NCBI GenBank assembly: GCA_900239685.1
Contig: OENT01000201.1
Location: 99,594 to 163,593, forward strand
Reading direction: 5' to 3'
DNA: 64,000 bases
Source: Rotaria macrura
Lineage: Eukaryota > Rotifera > Eurotatoria > Philodinida > Philodinidae
Below the pieces are notes generated by a model. It did not search any database. It saw only the letters and a list, made by a program, of their open reading frames with translations, and had not been told where the DNA came from. A program made the translations under genes and the position numbers. This document shows positions 48,632-63,856 of the stretch, one piece after another (position 1 is the stretch's first letter; each line of letters opens with the position of its first letter).

Positions 48632-51600
48632 ATGAACATCAATCTTTTTATGATTCTTATTTTATATTTCATTGGATGTTTATCATTAATCAAACGAATA
48701 AATTGTTCTAATAATAATGTATCAACCATGTTCACGTTGACAACAACAACAGCAACATCTATCAACGATCATTTTAAACGTCGAACGGCAAGAAATTTCA
48801 TTTCGAAAAATGTTAACTCATCCGACGATAACATTACTTCATTAGTAAATCGTATACGAACGTTAGATACTTCACTAAGTTATAATTCAATTAAATATTT
48901 AACAAGTAAGAAATAAAACAATAACAAATTGAATTCAAATACTAACGCTTATATATATTTTTTTCTTTTTCATTAGCTTTAACAAGAACACAAATCAAAG
49001 TTATTGTAACCGTAGTTATTATCATTAGTTTTATCATGTTAATTATTGCCATATTTCGATTTAAGTAAATATATACTCGTATAATTAGATGTGCTTTCAA
49101 TGTATATGTTACATTTTGATATATGACGTTATATTTCATATTTAACTATCGCTCCTACCCATACATACTTCATCATTATCGAAATAGAGAGAATGAAAGA
49201 CAAAAGAGGATTGTGATTAACGTCGAGACAAGCGAATATAAAGCGTACATTCATTTTATTACATAAACATTTTCTCGATTAGATTGGCGAGAGTGAAAAC
49301 GATAGAAGGTAATGGAAATAGAATCAACTCGATATAATGATATGTAAGTGTTACATTTACCTTAGGTCTATTTCTTTCGTTTTTCTATACAGTATATTAT
49401 TCGTTTTTTTTAAACTGGTATCGAATCATAAAATTATGATATATACTTTTTTACGATATTCATCCGATGAATACAATGGTTCGATCTAAAAATGGAGTGA
49501 ACTGCTGTTTATGGTAGGCAAACGAACGTAGAGGAAAGCACACGTGCGAATCATGTTGATAAAGTGTTGAAATTTATTTGAAGAGTACCATGCTTTTTTG
49601 AACTGCGTATTACTAGATGATGAGATTATTGCCATCAATGTCACATCCATTGTAAGGTAACAGCAGGTGTTGATATTCTTCATTGTAAGGTCTATCAATT
49701 AAGTAATATCAGCGATAATTCTTTGATAGGACTAAAAAGCATGGTTTTGTGAGTTCTGTTTTTTATAATGTCATTACGACTTAAATATTCAGATGCAATG
49801 TTGCAGAAAGAATCCTATTCTTCATAATACATCAATATTGTTGCGTCATCTTCATGTGTAGACAAAACAAAATCTATGCATGATATGACACATCAAATCA
49901 TCGAAATATTCTATGTTACATGCTGCTAATGATCTGAAACAATTGGCAAACGGGTTTCGGCTTATTTGCACAGACAGAATGTCTTGTTTTTCCTCTATAA
50001 ACTTAATGTAGAAGAAAAAACAAACAGAAAACTTATTTTCGATATAATTATTTGTTATAAGCTACATTTCCACTAGTATGATTTATTAAATTTCTTCTTT
50101 GTCAACAATTTAAAATACTAATGATGTCAATCTTAGATGTACTATATTAAAATTATTTAGAGAGATGATATTCTTGAGAGTCTATAGTTTAATCTTAATG
50201 TCTTTTTACTTGTTGACATGAGTTATTTTTATAAATGAAGAAAATCTTTTGAACAAACATTAATATCAATGAGAAAATGGTACATCTAATTCATAATTTA
50301 CAATAAATAATTTTCTTTTATTATAATTGAATATCAGATTCATGTTGTCTTTCATTGTTGTACGGTGCAATATAAAGTCAACCCGCATATATTCTACTAT
50401 GCAACCGTATATATTAATATTACACATCTCTTTCTATCAAAAGTCGAGTAAAAGTATTATTCTACGCTATAATTCATGAGTTCATTCCTTATTTAGAGAA
50501 TAGAATCGAAAAAATTGCATCCCAAAAATAGATAAGAAGGTAATAATCTTCCTGTGATTAACAAAACTAGATCGGTCACATTTCACTAGAATTTTACTTA
50601 AAACTCGTTTCTTTCTTTTTGATGAAATATAAACATGTCAACGTGCAACGAGCATATAATATCACAGCTTGAAAACTAAATGTTTCTCAAATCACTGCTC
50701 TTCGATTCTGACAGATAAAAACAAAAAACAGGAGAGTTCATTTTATTTTCAAGATAACACTTAATATTACAACATGTTCCTATCGTTTCCTTTCTAAATA
50801 GGGGGTATACAGTAGACGACAGTTCTCTCCACCCTACATAATCCTAACTAAGCAATATATATATATATACAGAAGGTCTAGAAATCAGTATGTATCTACT
50901 ACGATTTTAACCTAAAAGAAACTGTCTAGTCAATGTTGAATTAATTTTATCAAACACTTTAGTAATACTTGATAGTACTATATACTATTGAAATACATTT
51001 TATGAGTCTTGTTCCAATTAAAAGATCATTGTTACTGGATGTTTCCAGCTCATGGTACTAACTCCAGAATTGTTTTCCGCTTGGAAATAAGTTCTTTTCT
51101 GAATATTCTAGAAAATAATATTCAACTACGACTAAAAATCTAAGTTCGATTCATAGAATAATTACAAAATTATGGTCTATCGAGTACCACAGTTTTCGCC
51201 TCTCTGATATTCAAGATAAGATGATCACAACCCTGGAAAGAGTTTACGATTTTCCAATGAAATTAACCGTGTAGATAGATGAAGCATAGTCGTAAGTAAT
51301 GACGAATTGGTTAATCTATTAAAAAAAAAGCTCTTTTTAAGGGAAATCTTAAGTTCACAGAAAAAGATAAGTGCTATTCATTAAACGCCATAATCTTTCT
51401 CATTATATTTAAGATATTAGATTAAAATGCTCGTACTGATCTAGATTCTTGTTAAACCATGTGCCCACCAAGTTTCATGCCTCCTGGATACAAGAGGGCG
51501 ATGATCAGATTGACGTGAAGACGTTTTTTCATCTACTTTATCTATGTACTGCAAAGAAACCATGCAGAATTGAGACTATCGGCAACATTCTTTCCAATGT

Positions 51601-54600
51601 ATAGGCCATACTGACGGCAAGTATGATAGTTGAATAAGTAATTCGTTTAAGCTATTATGATCTTTAAATTCCCTCAAGGAAAACATGTGAGAATTCAAAA
51701 GTTCATTAGAACTTTCACTCATGCCATCGAAATCTATCTATGAGAACAGTTTTAAATTATTTTTCTTATCAGTGATTTCATATAGAACAGCTTAGGAGAA
51801 TAGAATATTCTTTTTGTAGATTTCTAATTATAATTCTATTGTCTGCATCCATTGTATTTGTTCTCAATCATATTGTTATGTCATATCATTAGTAAAAGAC
51901 GAACGAAATTCGATAAAAAAATTGATATTAATTTTCTTTGTTCGTTTTATGAATAATCAAATAAATCATGGTATTCATTTTTTAGTAGTATTTACTATCA
52001 TTTCTTTTATGTATTGTTTTTCTTTCGAAGGAACACTTGTCGGCAACAAGATACAGACGATTTACAAACAGATATCATTAGAAATCGTAATTTACAGTAT
52101 AATGAACCAAGTTCGAGACGTGGCAGTGTTGGAGTAAGTAATAAAGATAATTTTCTTCTCTGTATAACTGTAGAAAGATAATAATAAACGGGGAATGTCA
52201 AGCAACAAGCGTAGAATGTTAAATACAAGTAACTTGTTTTTTATGTCATGCTTGAGAACAGTCAATAACGACAAGAGTTATTGCTTTTAGTAAAGTAAGC
52301 AATGAGACATCGATCTATACTCGGCATCGCCATTAAAAGAAACAGAACAAACATAGAAAACACATAATAATTTATTAGCAGAAAAAAGAAAGAAAACGAA
52401 GACGATAGACTAAAGAAACCGACAGTTCATAGCCTTGAAAATATGAAAGAAAATCGTTCAGCATATTGTTCTATCAATATACATCTCTCTAGTGTCGCAA
52501 ATAAATCAATATATATATATATATTTGATTCTTTCTTGTATGTTTTTCAACTCAAATCGAGGAAAGAAACAGAAGTAACGTATGCCTCTGTTTACCAATC
52601 TTGATTATCATATATTGACTTGTGTGTGTTAGATGAGCAGAAACAGTAACAACAAGTTCTATGAATGTCCTATTTCTTCGGTCATAGTTTGTTATTGTAT
52701 ATATGTGCATGTATGCATGCGTATGAATCTTTTTTTTCTGATGAATTTTCTTCTTCCTATTATTCGCAATTATTTTGTATATGAATATTATTATTATTAT
52801 TATTATCTTTTTTTATTATTATGATTATAATTATTATTATTATCGCTATTGCCATGTGAAAAGAAAAAGAATAACTTTATTATCATCGATAATCAGAAGT
52901 ATACTGATAAATTCATATTTGACGAAAATACACTTCCGTTAGCTTTATAATCCAGTATTTGACAATCACATGTTTAATAGAGAACGATTCTAGAAATTCG
53001 ATATTATAATGTAAGTATGTAACACTTCTGATTATATATGCAATGCTAAAGACTAGGAATGCGTAGGTTCTTTTTTTTTTTGCTTTGTTAAAACATATTC
53101 TTATTTGTTACAAAAACATTAAAAAAAAAAAGAATTTTTCTTTTCATCAATCCACTTGAGACATTTAATAATGGAGTATAACATTGAGAAATAGAATCAC
53201 GATTGTTTTGTTTGCGAATGAAAAAAGTATTGATTGTTGAAAAAAAAAAAGAAAACAAATATACTCTTAGATCATTGTTCTATTCATGATTGCCTGTCGT
53301 GACAATGAAAGAGATTCGCTCGGTTAGATAATTTATATCTATTCTTTTGATAGAAATCTTCGAGCGAATATATATTCTTGTTCGTCGTCGGAAAACTTCT
53401 TCGATGATTATATTTAAGTTTCTTCTTATTGTTTTTAAAGATAGCTTTCTACATTAAAATTAAAACTAAGAGACAAGAGAATACGGAAATTCAACGTGTT
53501 CCGTTCCGGATTTGCATGACATGAACAATATACTAGCATCATTATTTTTGTTTTGTTTTTTTCGTTTACATTCAACTTAAAGGGCAGAATCGATGGGAGC
53601 ATTCATGTCTTTCTACATTAGCCCTAGTCGAACGATTTTATATGTCTCTGCTATCCTTCATGTCATTATAACCAACGAAGAAAATAGGACCACGTTAATT
53701 GTTCCCATGCTGCCGTATATTGTAATGAATGATTGCTACAATCGTGAACAACACAATCTTCTAGAATTAATATTAAGTATTTCCTAGAGAACACAGTAGG
53801 ATATCAGAATACTTTTCACTTATTTTTTTTCTTGTTCTTGTATTCATTGCCATTCCGTAATAGTAATGAGACGCGAGAAATGCTTTCTATAAATTGCTTT
53901 ATTTTTATATCCTTAAGGCTTTTTTTACGGAATTGTTATTTATATATCTATATAGATTATACATGTATATATGTGCGTGTGTGTGTGTGTCTACGTTAAT
54001 AAACTGACTAATAGCTTTCTAAGATACGAATTTCATTTGATTATAAAAAAGCTAAATAAGAGTAAAATCAAATTTTTCTATTAGTATACGTTTATAATAT
54101 TAAGAGAATGACATGTCAGTTGATTGCGTAACTATGTCAGTTGAATTGATATGTTTATTCCTTAGTTGATTGTATATATGAGTAGTTAGTTCGTCGTTTT
54201 GGATGAAACGAGAAATAATAAGAGGACGTATAAATATATGTTTTTTTAAATGTTCACCTACGTTTCTTTTTTCCGTTAAATGAATGTCATTGTAGTTAGA
54301 CAATCGGAAATGTTAAATATATTTGTCTATGTAAATAAATAGGAATTAAATATAAAAACAACAAGTATTTTCTTCTTCCTCTCTTTTTCTAGTATTATAC
54401 TCGAAAATATAGTCGAACAACAAGTATTCGTTCGGAAGACCCAATAAACTGCGCATTACCAATTCAACGACTAAGTATTCCTGCTTGTGATCAATCTTCG
54501 AAATCAACAGCTGCCGTTGCTTTATCGTACTCACCCGTAGATACAACAGACGTAACACATCATCATCATCATCATGTCATCTCCTCCTGTGACACATCGA

Positions 54601-55711
54601 ATATTTCTAATCAACAAATATCAATTGCTTCAACTTCATCTATTCATATAAAGTCTGTCATTGATAAAGCGACTTGTTCTATCGGCAGTAGTCAAGTAAG
54701 TTCCTATGCATTGTTCTTATAACTATGTTTAGCAAAACGACATATAATTACGATTAGAAACAAAAGCATCATGTCAAGGAAACTAGGTGTTTCTCTTTAC
54801 ACATGTCATTTGCAATTACAACTCAGTCAATTACTGAAAATACATGTACACTTGTTTATCTTACGACGTGTACCGTCGTTTTTCCTAATCGTTTTTTCTT
54901 CTTCTTCTCTCCTTTGGTTCTTAGCTGTTTGCGCATCAAACATTTGTATATATATATATATATATGTTCTTACTGATAGAGCACACATAGAAGGATAAGA
55001 TTGTTAAGATTAACGATCAACAATCGTAGATAGTGCCAAAGATGTACTATCCTTTTGTCATCGCTGTAAGCATTCGAATCCTTATGTATATGCTTGGATG
55101 ACAAGCGGAATGCCGTTTAAGGCTAAACGTCTAGGTTCTTTTCCTTTATACCAAGGACAATCAATTTTTTACAGTAATATTACTCAATTCATAGTAGTGA
55201 TCAATATTTCATTATCATCTTGTTCATTGCCTAGTCTCTATTCGACCAATATGAATCGATTAAGCAAATGTCGAGACTGTCAATCTCATATAGAAAAACA
55301 TAGATGAACACAAATAAGGGCAATTTATACGATATTTATCGACATACGTTTTCTGTGTATCGGTTGTATTGATCGATAAATGCCATGTATAACTTTGCTT
55401 ACCGTTTTCTGTCTGTCTAAAGTTATATAGATGTATATGTATATACACATACAGACATACAGACACAGAGGAAGTATGTTGATTCATCTAGGGACACAAA
55501 TCAATATCCTGTGAGTGCGTGCAAGTAATCAGTTATTCTGAAATTCATTCGCACATGCTTACTGCTCAGTGATATCAAAAAGAAAGCTATTTCATTTTGT
55601 CTAGGGTTTTCTTTCCTCTCTATACTGAAATAGTTATCAATATTCAATTTATTGATAAAAAAGTAAATAAAAGACTATAATCTTCAATTACATTCTAGAT
55701 ATTGGATTGAT

Positions 55712-55745
<34 letters not shown>

Positions 55746-58700
55746 TTAGTCGTTTTAAATTTTGTCAGTAATATAATGCTTTCGAAGGCTTTTTGACAGA
55801 TCAAGATCAAATTTCTTAAAATAATCAAATGTCAGTTGCATAAAGAAAAATCGACATCAACAACAGAATTCAAAGAAATGAAGTATAAAGAAAAGATTTA
55901 CTGTTCTTCTCGCTGATAACATTAACACATTTAATGCTCACTATGCATATTCAGTCTGTTGGCTTATGATTTCGTTAATGCAAATTGAATCTATCTGTTG
56001 TTACAAAAACGATGAGTCGTTTTTGATGATGGTGATGATAGTGCATGACAGTAATGTCTCATCGACTAGTCACTCTGTTAACTAGTAGTCGGAGAGACAA
56101 AGAAGAGAGAAAGGAGAAAAAGTGAGACACAAAGCGAGACAGAGGCAGAGAGAGAGAGAGAAAGAAAGAAACTAAGAGAACATGCCGTTTCTCTGTTAAG
56201 AATCTCTTTTCTTTCGCTAGTTTGTTGTCTGTTACTGTGCTCGCTCACTTTGTCAGCAATAAGAAACAAATATCATAAATGGAATAGAGAATACATAGAA
56301 AGAGGAAAAGCCTCTCGCTACCGTCATGTTAATGAAAAAGAATGTCTCTCTTCATGTTGAATAGAGAACAGTAGAAAAACGCTGTCGAGTCAATTGGCAT
56401 GTTTCATCCGTGTGTACATCATCATCATCATCATTATCATTCTCCTTGTTTTTAAGATAAACTACCTGTCATTGTTGAATATTTTCTATCGCTTTTATTC
56501 CCATTTACGTTCTCGTTTTCTTACAATTCTTTCTATTCATCAACAATTGCGTCGTTTGATCCTATGCACGATCCCATCACATATTTTGTGCCGTCCAAAT
56601 ACAGTTCGTTATATATCTATTGTTAAAGTGCATGATCAACGACATCGATATCCTCCTCCTCCTCCTACTGCTACTACAATTATTACTACCACCAATTCGA
56701 ATAAAAACCATATCAAACTGTCGTCGCCAACACTTCGTAAACTTTGCATACCGTGTATAACAACACGACATCATGTTCGTCATCACTCAAATAAAAAGAA
56801 AATACATAAATCTAATCAACATCCTATTGTCACCGGTGCCACTCATGAGAATAACGATGTTGAATCATCGCAACAATACCAAGTCGTTTCAAGGACATGC
56901 ACTTCTAATCATACGACAATACCGATAGTGAACAATAATGACTGTAAAAAAGAAAACAACATTAATCATTCCCACGAGCAAGATCAACATATCGAGATTT
57001 CATTTCAGAATGAAAAAAAAGAGGAGAAAACTATTGAAATATCATATGTAAATGTAGAAAACAAACCGCAATCATTTGAAATAGTAGAAACCGAATTATT
57101 ATCACTACCACCATTATCAACAAATGAATTAATAAGATTATACGAAGATGATGTGGTAGGTATATATTGAATAGACGATAGGAAAAAAGAAACAAAATAA
57201 TATTAATTATTATAATAGCAGGCACAAGTTCGATTAGTTTAAGTGCAGATAGATGAACATTATCTTTTCTTATTCTTTAGTGTGATGATCGAACGCCGTT
57301 GTTAACATCGGAACTTCCATCAACTATTAAGGATTCATCGAAGCATACAACTCGTAAATATTCTTTCAATGCTCTTTTACCACTCGTACGTCCTTCAAAC
57401 TCACATCCGCTTTCTTCTTCATCGACGCCTACGAATGCCGACGGTGGAAATAGTAGCAACGCTAACGTTGTCGGTTTGAAACCTCGTCAACGAGCATCAC
57501 TTTCATCGGCATTACGCCGAAGTTCATTCGCAAAACAACCCCGTACATTTTGTTCAACTGTTGATTCAAATACTACTACACGTGCAGTTTCACCGCCTAC
57601 ACATCCAATAGAATCAGATAGTGGTGATCAAACATCATTATTCACAAATAAATCGAACTCTTTAGCAGATACGCAACAAAATAAAAATTCTTCAGATACG
57701 ATACCTATTGAAACAACGTCTAATAACAAAGCATTCATGCAAAAAATAGAGCGTTTTCGATTTATTGATGATAGTGCGTCAAGTACAACAACGATAACAT
57801 CACCTGTTGAAAGTAACGAACAAGTAAATACGCATCCAACAGCATGTAGCCATTTGATAACAAGTGCTATTGAACAATTCGATGATTATGTTCGAACAAA
57901 ATATGATACTTCTAATGATAGTCAAAATCATAATGACGATTTTAATCTATTAATCGATCGTCTTAATTCAAATATATTAACAAATGGTTCATATTCAGAT
58001 TTAAATATTCTTAACAATACTTCATCAGCACGAACAATTCAACGACCACAAACATTCCTACCGGTGAATCATAATAAATCTTTTCAACCAGCAACAGTAA
58101 GTCGAACTCATGTTTCTAATTATCTCTTTTTTATGACATTTTTCATTCCACTATATAAATTATTGTTGTCTTTTTCTTTTACTATAAACAAACAATTCAT
58201 CGTTGTATATTTATCTAACCATAGTTGTAAATATGGAGACCTAGGGAAGAAAAAAAAAATAGAAAGAAATAATATATTAAGTATTAACAGATCTAAAGCA
58301 GTTTTTTTTTCTTTTTCTTATTAACTGAATTTGACATGTATATTATGTCGTTTTTTTTTCTTTCTAATTCATTTACTACTAGACTCTATCTGGTTGTCAA
58401 CAACATAAATATAATCAATCGGCAGCTGTAACTATACCACATTCAGTTACATCTTTACCACTATCAAAACAACGAAATCAAATGGAAATCAATGGATATT
58501 CACGTTCAATGGATTTTCAATCGATACCCACTAGGCGTGATCTTATTCGACCAGTGAATATTATTTCAACCATAAATGAAAAATCATCATCATCATCAAC
58601 AGCTACTCTTACATCGATGCGTAGTTTAACTAGTTTAGAATTTGATGATAATACGAAACCGTCCGGTGTTCTTGTTGATGATGATTTCTTACCAATGTCA

Positions 58701-59756
58701 TCTCCAGTTGATGAACATTTTTGGGATATGAATTTAAAAAGTTTCAATGAACTAAATACTAATACTAATACTAATAAATGTTTTCCCGATGTTGGTTCAT
58801 CACCTGATACAGAAATCAAATATTTCGATTTACACCAACAATTTCATACATTTTCTGAAACATCATGTGATGATGATGATAACGATGAAGATGATACGAC
58901 AACATCTAATGATCAATTAGAAACATTTTCTTTCGATGAAAATAATATAGACGACATGCAAAAAACACTTGTTCTACTCAATGCTAAATCATCGATACAA
59001 GCAATGTTACCAGAAGAAATACTTGATTTGTCTTCAACAGATCCGTCCATGAATACAAAAGAACAATTCAATATCGATATTAATCCGATGTCAACATGTA
59101 TGTATTAAAGATAATGTAGACAAATAAAACTATTCTGACATGTCGATTTTGACTTTTTTCTTCCATACTTTCTAGCTTGTCATCAAACAAATGATGAATC
59201 ATTATTAGATAATTTCATATTACAAACACAAATACCAACAATACCATCGGATTTTCTTTGTGATAAAACATTATCATCGAATCAATATTCACAAGTAATA
59301 TCTGAAGAAGATGATACACAAGATAGTTCAGCAAATGATGCATCCGAAGGTGATGATAGTGCCGATAATGGTGAAATTGATCTTGTACAAGAATTTGAAT
59401 TATCACAAAGAGAACATCAAATGAAAACAAGTCATCTATGGAAAACTAATGATCAGGATTTATACATTATACAGGATGATGATTTACTTTCAGCACTTGT
59501 TACCACACCGGCTATTGTCAATCGTACACAACCAACATCAATTATGAAAATAACGAATAATAAAACGATTGATATTGTTGATGAACAACAACCACAACCA
59601 CCATCACCACAACAACAACAACAACAACAGCAGCAAACATTGAAACCTAAAGTACGTTTTAATCTAGATCCACAATATGAACGTGAACGCGAATGGAATA
59701 AAGTGAATAAATTACTTGGAAATAGTGTTGAATGGACCGATGAATTTGAAGTATAA
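48632..59756 (+). CDS. Large single-pass membrane protein with disordered tail and KVRF motif
   Basis: Eight exons (48632-48905, 48977-49064, 52031-52133, 54393-54695, 56457-57155, 57281-58096, 58383-59097, 59176-59756) join in phase to 1,192 residues. A signal peptide (residues 1-26) and a short Ser/Thr/Asn-rich ectodomain with N-glycosylation sites precede one membrane helix (about 98-118, KVIVTVVIIISFIMLIIAIF). A positively charged stop (FRFK) follows, then about 1,070 cytoplasmic residues of low complexity: HHHHHH, PPPPP, acidic DDDDNDEDD, and poly-Gln. The last 37 residues are less repetitive and hold KVRF (1158-1161), a possible PP1 docking motif, and end FEV, a possible class II PDZ ligand. 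I recognise no domain. Exon 5 start (56457) is the least certain join; exon 4 could also splice directly to exon 6 in phase. Introns 2, 3 and 4 are 1.8-3 kb. Confidence 0.65.
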
Positions 59757-62519
59757 AAAGAATATAAAATTGTTTTTTTTTCTTGTGCTTTTAAACTTAT
59801 TCATTTCTTTTCATGTTTATTGTACAGTTTATCTATTGTTTATTTTCAATGAAGTAGCTTATTAAATGATTGCCAGATAATATATTAAGTTTTATATTCA
59901 ATAGGATAAGATATTGGAAATGTTTTAAATGTACGTTGTGCTTTGTATTTCATCAGAGTCAATCTTATTGGAGAGTGTCAAATTTCAAGAAATGAAGAAA
60001 GAAAAAAAGAAATTATTCTCAGTACTTGATAAAATATAAATATATCTATGTAAAATTTAGATAAAAGAGAAGTAAAATATTTTTTCAACTAACTAGAAAT
60101 AAATTATTTTTGCCTTGTCGTCTTTTGTTTTATTCGTCCTTTACAACGTACGTTTTCATCGTGTAATATTAATAGAAGTTATACGCATCGATTAACATTG
60201 TTTGAACTAGAAATATAGTTTTAATCTTAATTACTTACTATAGTATAAAATGCATTAACTTCTTTTTTTGTTAATGCATATTTTATTTACGAATGAATGC
60301 ATTTATGTGGAATATCAGTAAGAGTTTGTTAAATTATGTACGATTTTAGAAAATAAAAATTCTATTGAATGCATTCGTTAGTCTTGAGTGTGAAATACAA
60401 GTGCATTTCTTGTTGTTCTCGTTTTTCTTTTATTTGTATCTTATTCTTTATTATTATATAGAAGAACATGTTCAATCATGAAAAGAAATACAAAATAATT
60501 TGTTTTTAATTGAATTCGATAGAAGCTAATCTCTTATTCATACTTACGTTATAAAATAGATTTCGTGTATAATATATTAGTCGTAGAATTATCAAAATGG
60601 AAGAAAATAAATTTATTTTCAATTGTAAAATAAATATACAATCATGAATTTTCATTATTGAAAACTTGCAAACATAAAATTATTTACCAATCAAAAATAA
60701 CTATAAGTGATAGTAGAACAACAACAAGAAATAATTTTTCTTATTTCCATATAAAGATATCTTAGAGTTTTGTTTTTTTACATTAATTCAAGTCTTGTTA
60801 TCATACGAGTTGTAATCCATAATTAATCTTCGTATCACTAAGTATAGTATAGTATATTTACATAGAACAGAAATATGACAACTAAAATAATCTTTAGTTG
60901 TGCTTCAATAAAAATCCATCTATTATATTCGTATTATCTTCGATGATTTTCCTTGTTTTATTTTTAATAATATACATACATATAGAAAACATTCAATAAC
61001 GATATTTATAGATAATACATAAGTTTATGTGAAATAAAAAAACAAAGATAAGTTCAAGAATTGAAAATCTGTCCATGCAAACAACAGTAATATAGAACAT
61101 TTCATGAAAAATCAAAGTAATCCTGACAGCAATGATTTTATCGAATAATATTCAATGCTTCGAGCAGTATAGTTTCCGATGATTATTTCAGACTTGAATT
61201 AATAAAAGAATTTTGACAAATCATAGATTAATTTTACTTAGTCAAATAAGCGGTATCGAATTTTACAATGACAAAACAAAACAAAACAACGGTACAAAGC
61301 TTGAACAGAGATTCAAGTAAAAAGAATGTTTTGTTTTCTATATGACTTAGTCTAATGAGATTTGATTTAAGAAAATATTGTCGTCATCATATTTTTCATA
61401 GTTTGATTTGTCTTGTTAAGACTTTTTATTTCTATAAGATTTGATTTTGACATACAAGAATAGATTTAAAAGAGGATCAACGTTCCTATTTTATTGGGAC
61501 AAAAATCTTATTAAATCAACTATAATTGAGGAAGAAAAAGTAATAAGCATGAATCCTTTTACACTTTTACTAGCCGGAATATGACCTCGGAAATGAGACA
61601 AGTTTCATGTCAAAAGTAATTTATCACATGATGAGATTCTCTTCAGAAAGAGACAAGTGCTAATTTGACTATAATAAAGCTGAGTTGAGCTCTTTTTCTT
61701 CTTTTCAGGAGCTCATTAAAACAAAAATACATTTCCGATTTTTATCAAACACGAGAAAAGATATCCGTACTTAATGCTAAATTGAGTAGTTCGTAGTTTG
61801 TTTGCTTTTTATGAAATATAATCTTGTGTGTGTATTAATCGAAACGAAATGAGCATTGAAGCGAATTTGTATTTATTTTTGTCTAGTACGTTATCTACTT
61901 GTTAATCGTAGTTGTGGTAGAAATTGGAAAATTAACTTTGGAATATAATGAAATTATCATTGATTAGACAGAGATAATATAGTACTCATCTAGCAAAGAA
62001 ACATTTCTTCATATGAAAATCTGAAAAATAAAACAAAACTTGTTTCTGTATCGCTTATGCATTCATTACATCGATCAATATGAATGAAATCTTATCGTTT
62101 CATTTGATAAACAAAAACAAAAATTCTTAGTGCAATTCTTCCGAGATTGAAATGTGACACATGATATGACTACTGTTGTTAATCACATACACATGTCTAT
62201 ATGCTCTCATACATTTCTTTATCATATGCTTATTGGATGCTTGAGACATGTCATGTTAAACAAGTTCATATATGATAGATAACTTGAGTTTACTGATAAA
62301 TAGCCGTTGTATGTAGACGAACAGAGTCTATTTCATGTGAGAGACAGGTAAATATCTTCAGTATAAAAATTATTTTTGATGTTTATTTTCGAAAGAATAT
62401 TAAACTGATTTTTACAAAGAATGCAGATGTTCCGACTTTATCTTAATCAAGTTGGACTGATCAATTAACATATGTCTGCATTAATCTATGTACAGATATG
62501 TCTTCAAAATGAAGATTAT
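59757..62519. other. Gene-free 2.8 kb
   Basis: AT-rich sequence after the large membrane-protein gene with poly(T) and AATAAA signals shortly after its stop. I see no other feature. Confidence 0.55.
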
Positions 62520-63411
62520 ATATGTTATCATGTGGAGTAAACAGTAGAAGTTTGAACTACAATACAGAGGTCACAGCGACCTATGTAAAAATAACAGGAC
62601 ATTTCAAGACTTATTATGATGCTACTAACCATAATGAAACTTACGCAACAGTAGTAAGTAGACCATTAATAGTTCATCGAAATCTTTATATTATCGCTTT
62701 TGGGAAAAAAACTTTTGAGTTTCGGTTAGTTCTCTCTAGAATTATCTTCTGCATGCAATTTCGATTGCTCAGAGACGGTGGCGCTGGGACGAGAGAAGTC
62801 TTAAATGTTGGATTTTCACTGTAACTTGATTTACAGTTACACGCCATCATCAAGCTTATTCAAATTATAAAAAAGACAACGAATAACAACAATATAGAGT
62901 AGTGAATTCAGTCGTGCTGTTGATGGCAAACGAGCGGTTTACACTAAGCACAGAGTAATAAGAAATAGAGGTTGATTAGATAAACCAATAGAAGCATTTA
63001 GAGGAACAACTCTGTGAATTACCTAGAATGTTAGAATAAGAAACTTTAAGATTTAATGTATTCCTAAAAATTAGAACACTTTAAGGTATTAGTACTTTTG
63101 AAGTACTTGTGCTTGTGATAGTCGTTAGTAATGAAATGGTTGTTTTGAGAAATTAATTGATTCGAAATAGTCGAATCTTAAACTGATGCACGAAAAAAAG
63201 AACTATTGAAAAAAGTAAAACAAATTAGAATCGTATTTCCTATGAAAATATTCTGCAAATATTGTCATTAAGGTTTACTTACAAGAACTGCTACAGAGAT
63301 AGATCTAGACATATCACGGCAACTTATAAAAATCATGTGTGTAGTGTCACTGTGACTCCTGCCAATGAGAATTATTCTTCAAATGTTGTGAATATCATTA
63401 TTATATCTTGA
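62520..63411 (+). pseudogene. Possible degraded coding fragments
   Basis: Two patches have coding-like composition: about 62522-62653 (YNTEVTATYVKITGHFKTYY, followed by a GTAAGT donor) and about 63280-63411 (HITATYKNHVCSVTVTPANE, ending in TGA). They resemble pieces of an extracellular beta-sandwich repeat, but I cannot join them with valid exons in one frame. They may be a gene remnant or part of a gene whose other exons lie beyond this window. Confidence 0.25.
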
Positions 63412-63856
63412 TACAATCTATTACAGTTCGAGCGCTTCTCGTACATATAAATCAACTTCTGTTAAAGCGAAATAATTTATTTGTGAGACTAAAACAGTTA
63501 CTCAATATTGACACACTATTTTTAATATTCCAATGTAATTTCATGCATAATTACAAATTTTATCGAGACTATTTGAAATAAATGAATCGAACTTCCTGTT
63601 CTCACATTAAATACCCTTCAATTGTATCAGAGATGTCGCTATCAGTTTTTTAACTCTATTAAAAGTATAAACTAGGAGTAGATTTTCCTTTAGACTGATG
63701 CGAGTGCTTTCGACATAAATAATATTCATCTTGTGAAGATAATAAATCTTTCGATTGAGTTTAGTTAACATTCTTAAGTAGACAGTACTATGAACTATAT
63801 TCCTTCATGTACTATTGCAGTACAGGTGTTTCTAAGCTATGAACCAGAGATCCGAA
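63412..63856. other. Gene-free stretch
   Basis: AT-rich with no visible feature. Confidence 0.5.

Noticed and set aside
56394-56456. Poly-Ile membrane segment at the start of a 258-codon frame
   Set aside because: An ATC microsatellite plus the pyrimidine tract of an acceptor; the frame has no ATG, so it is an internal exon starting near 56457.
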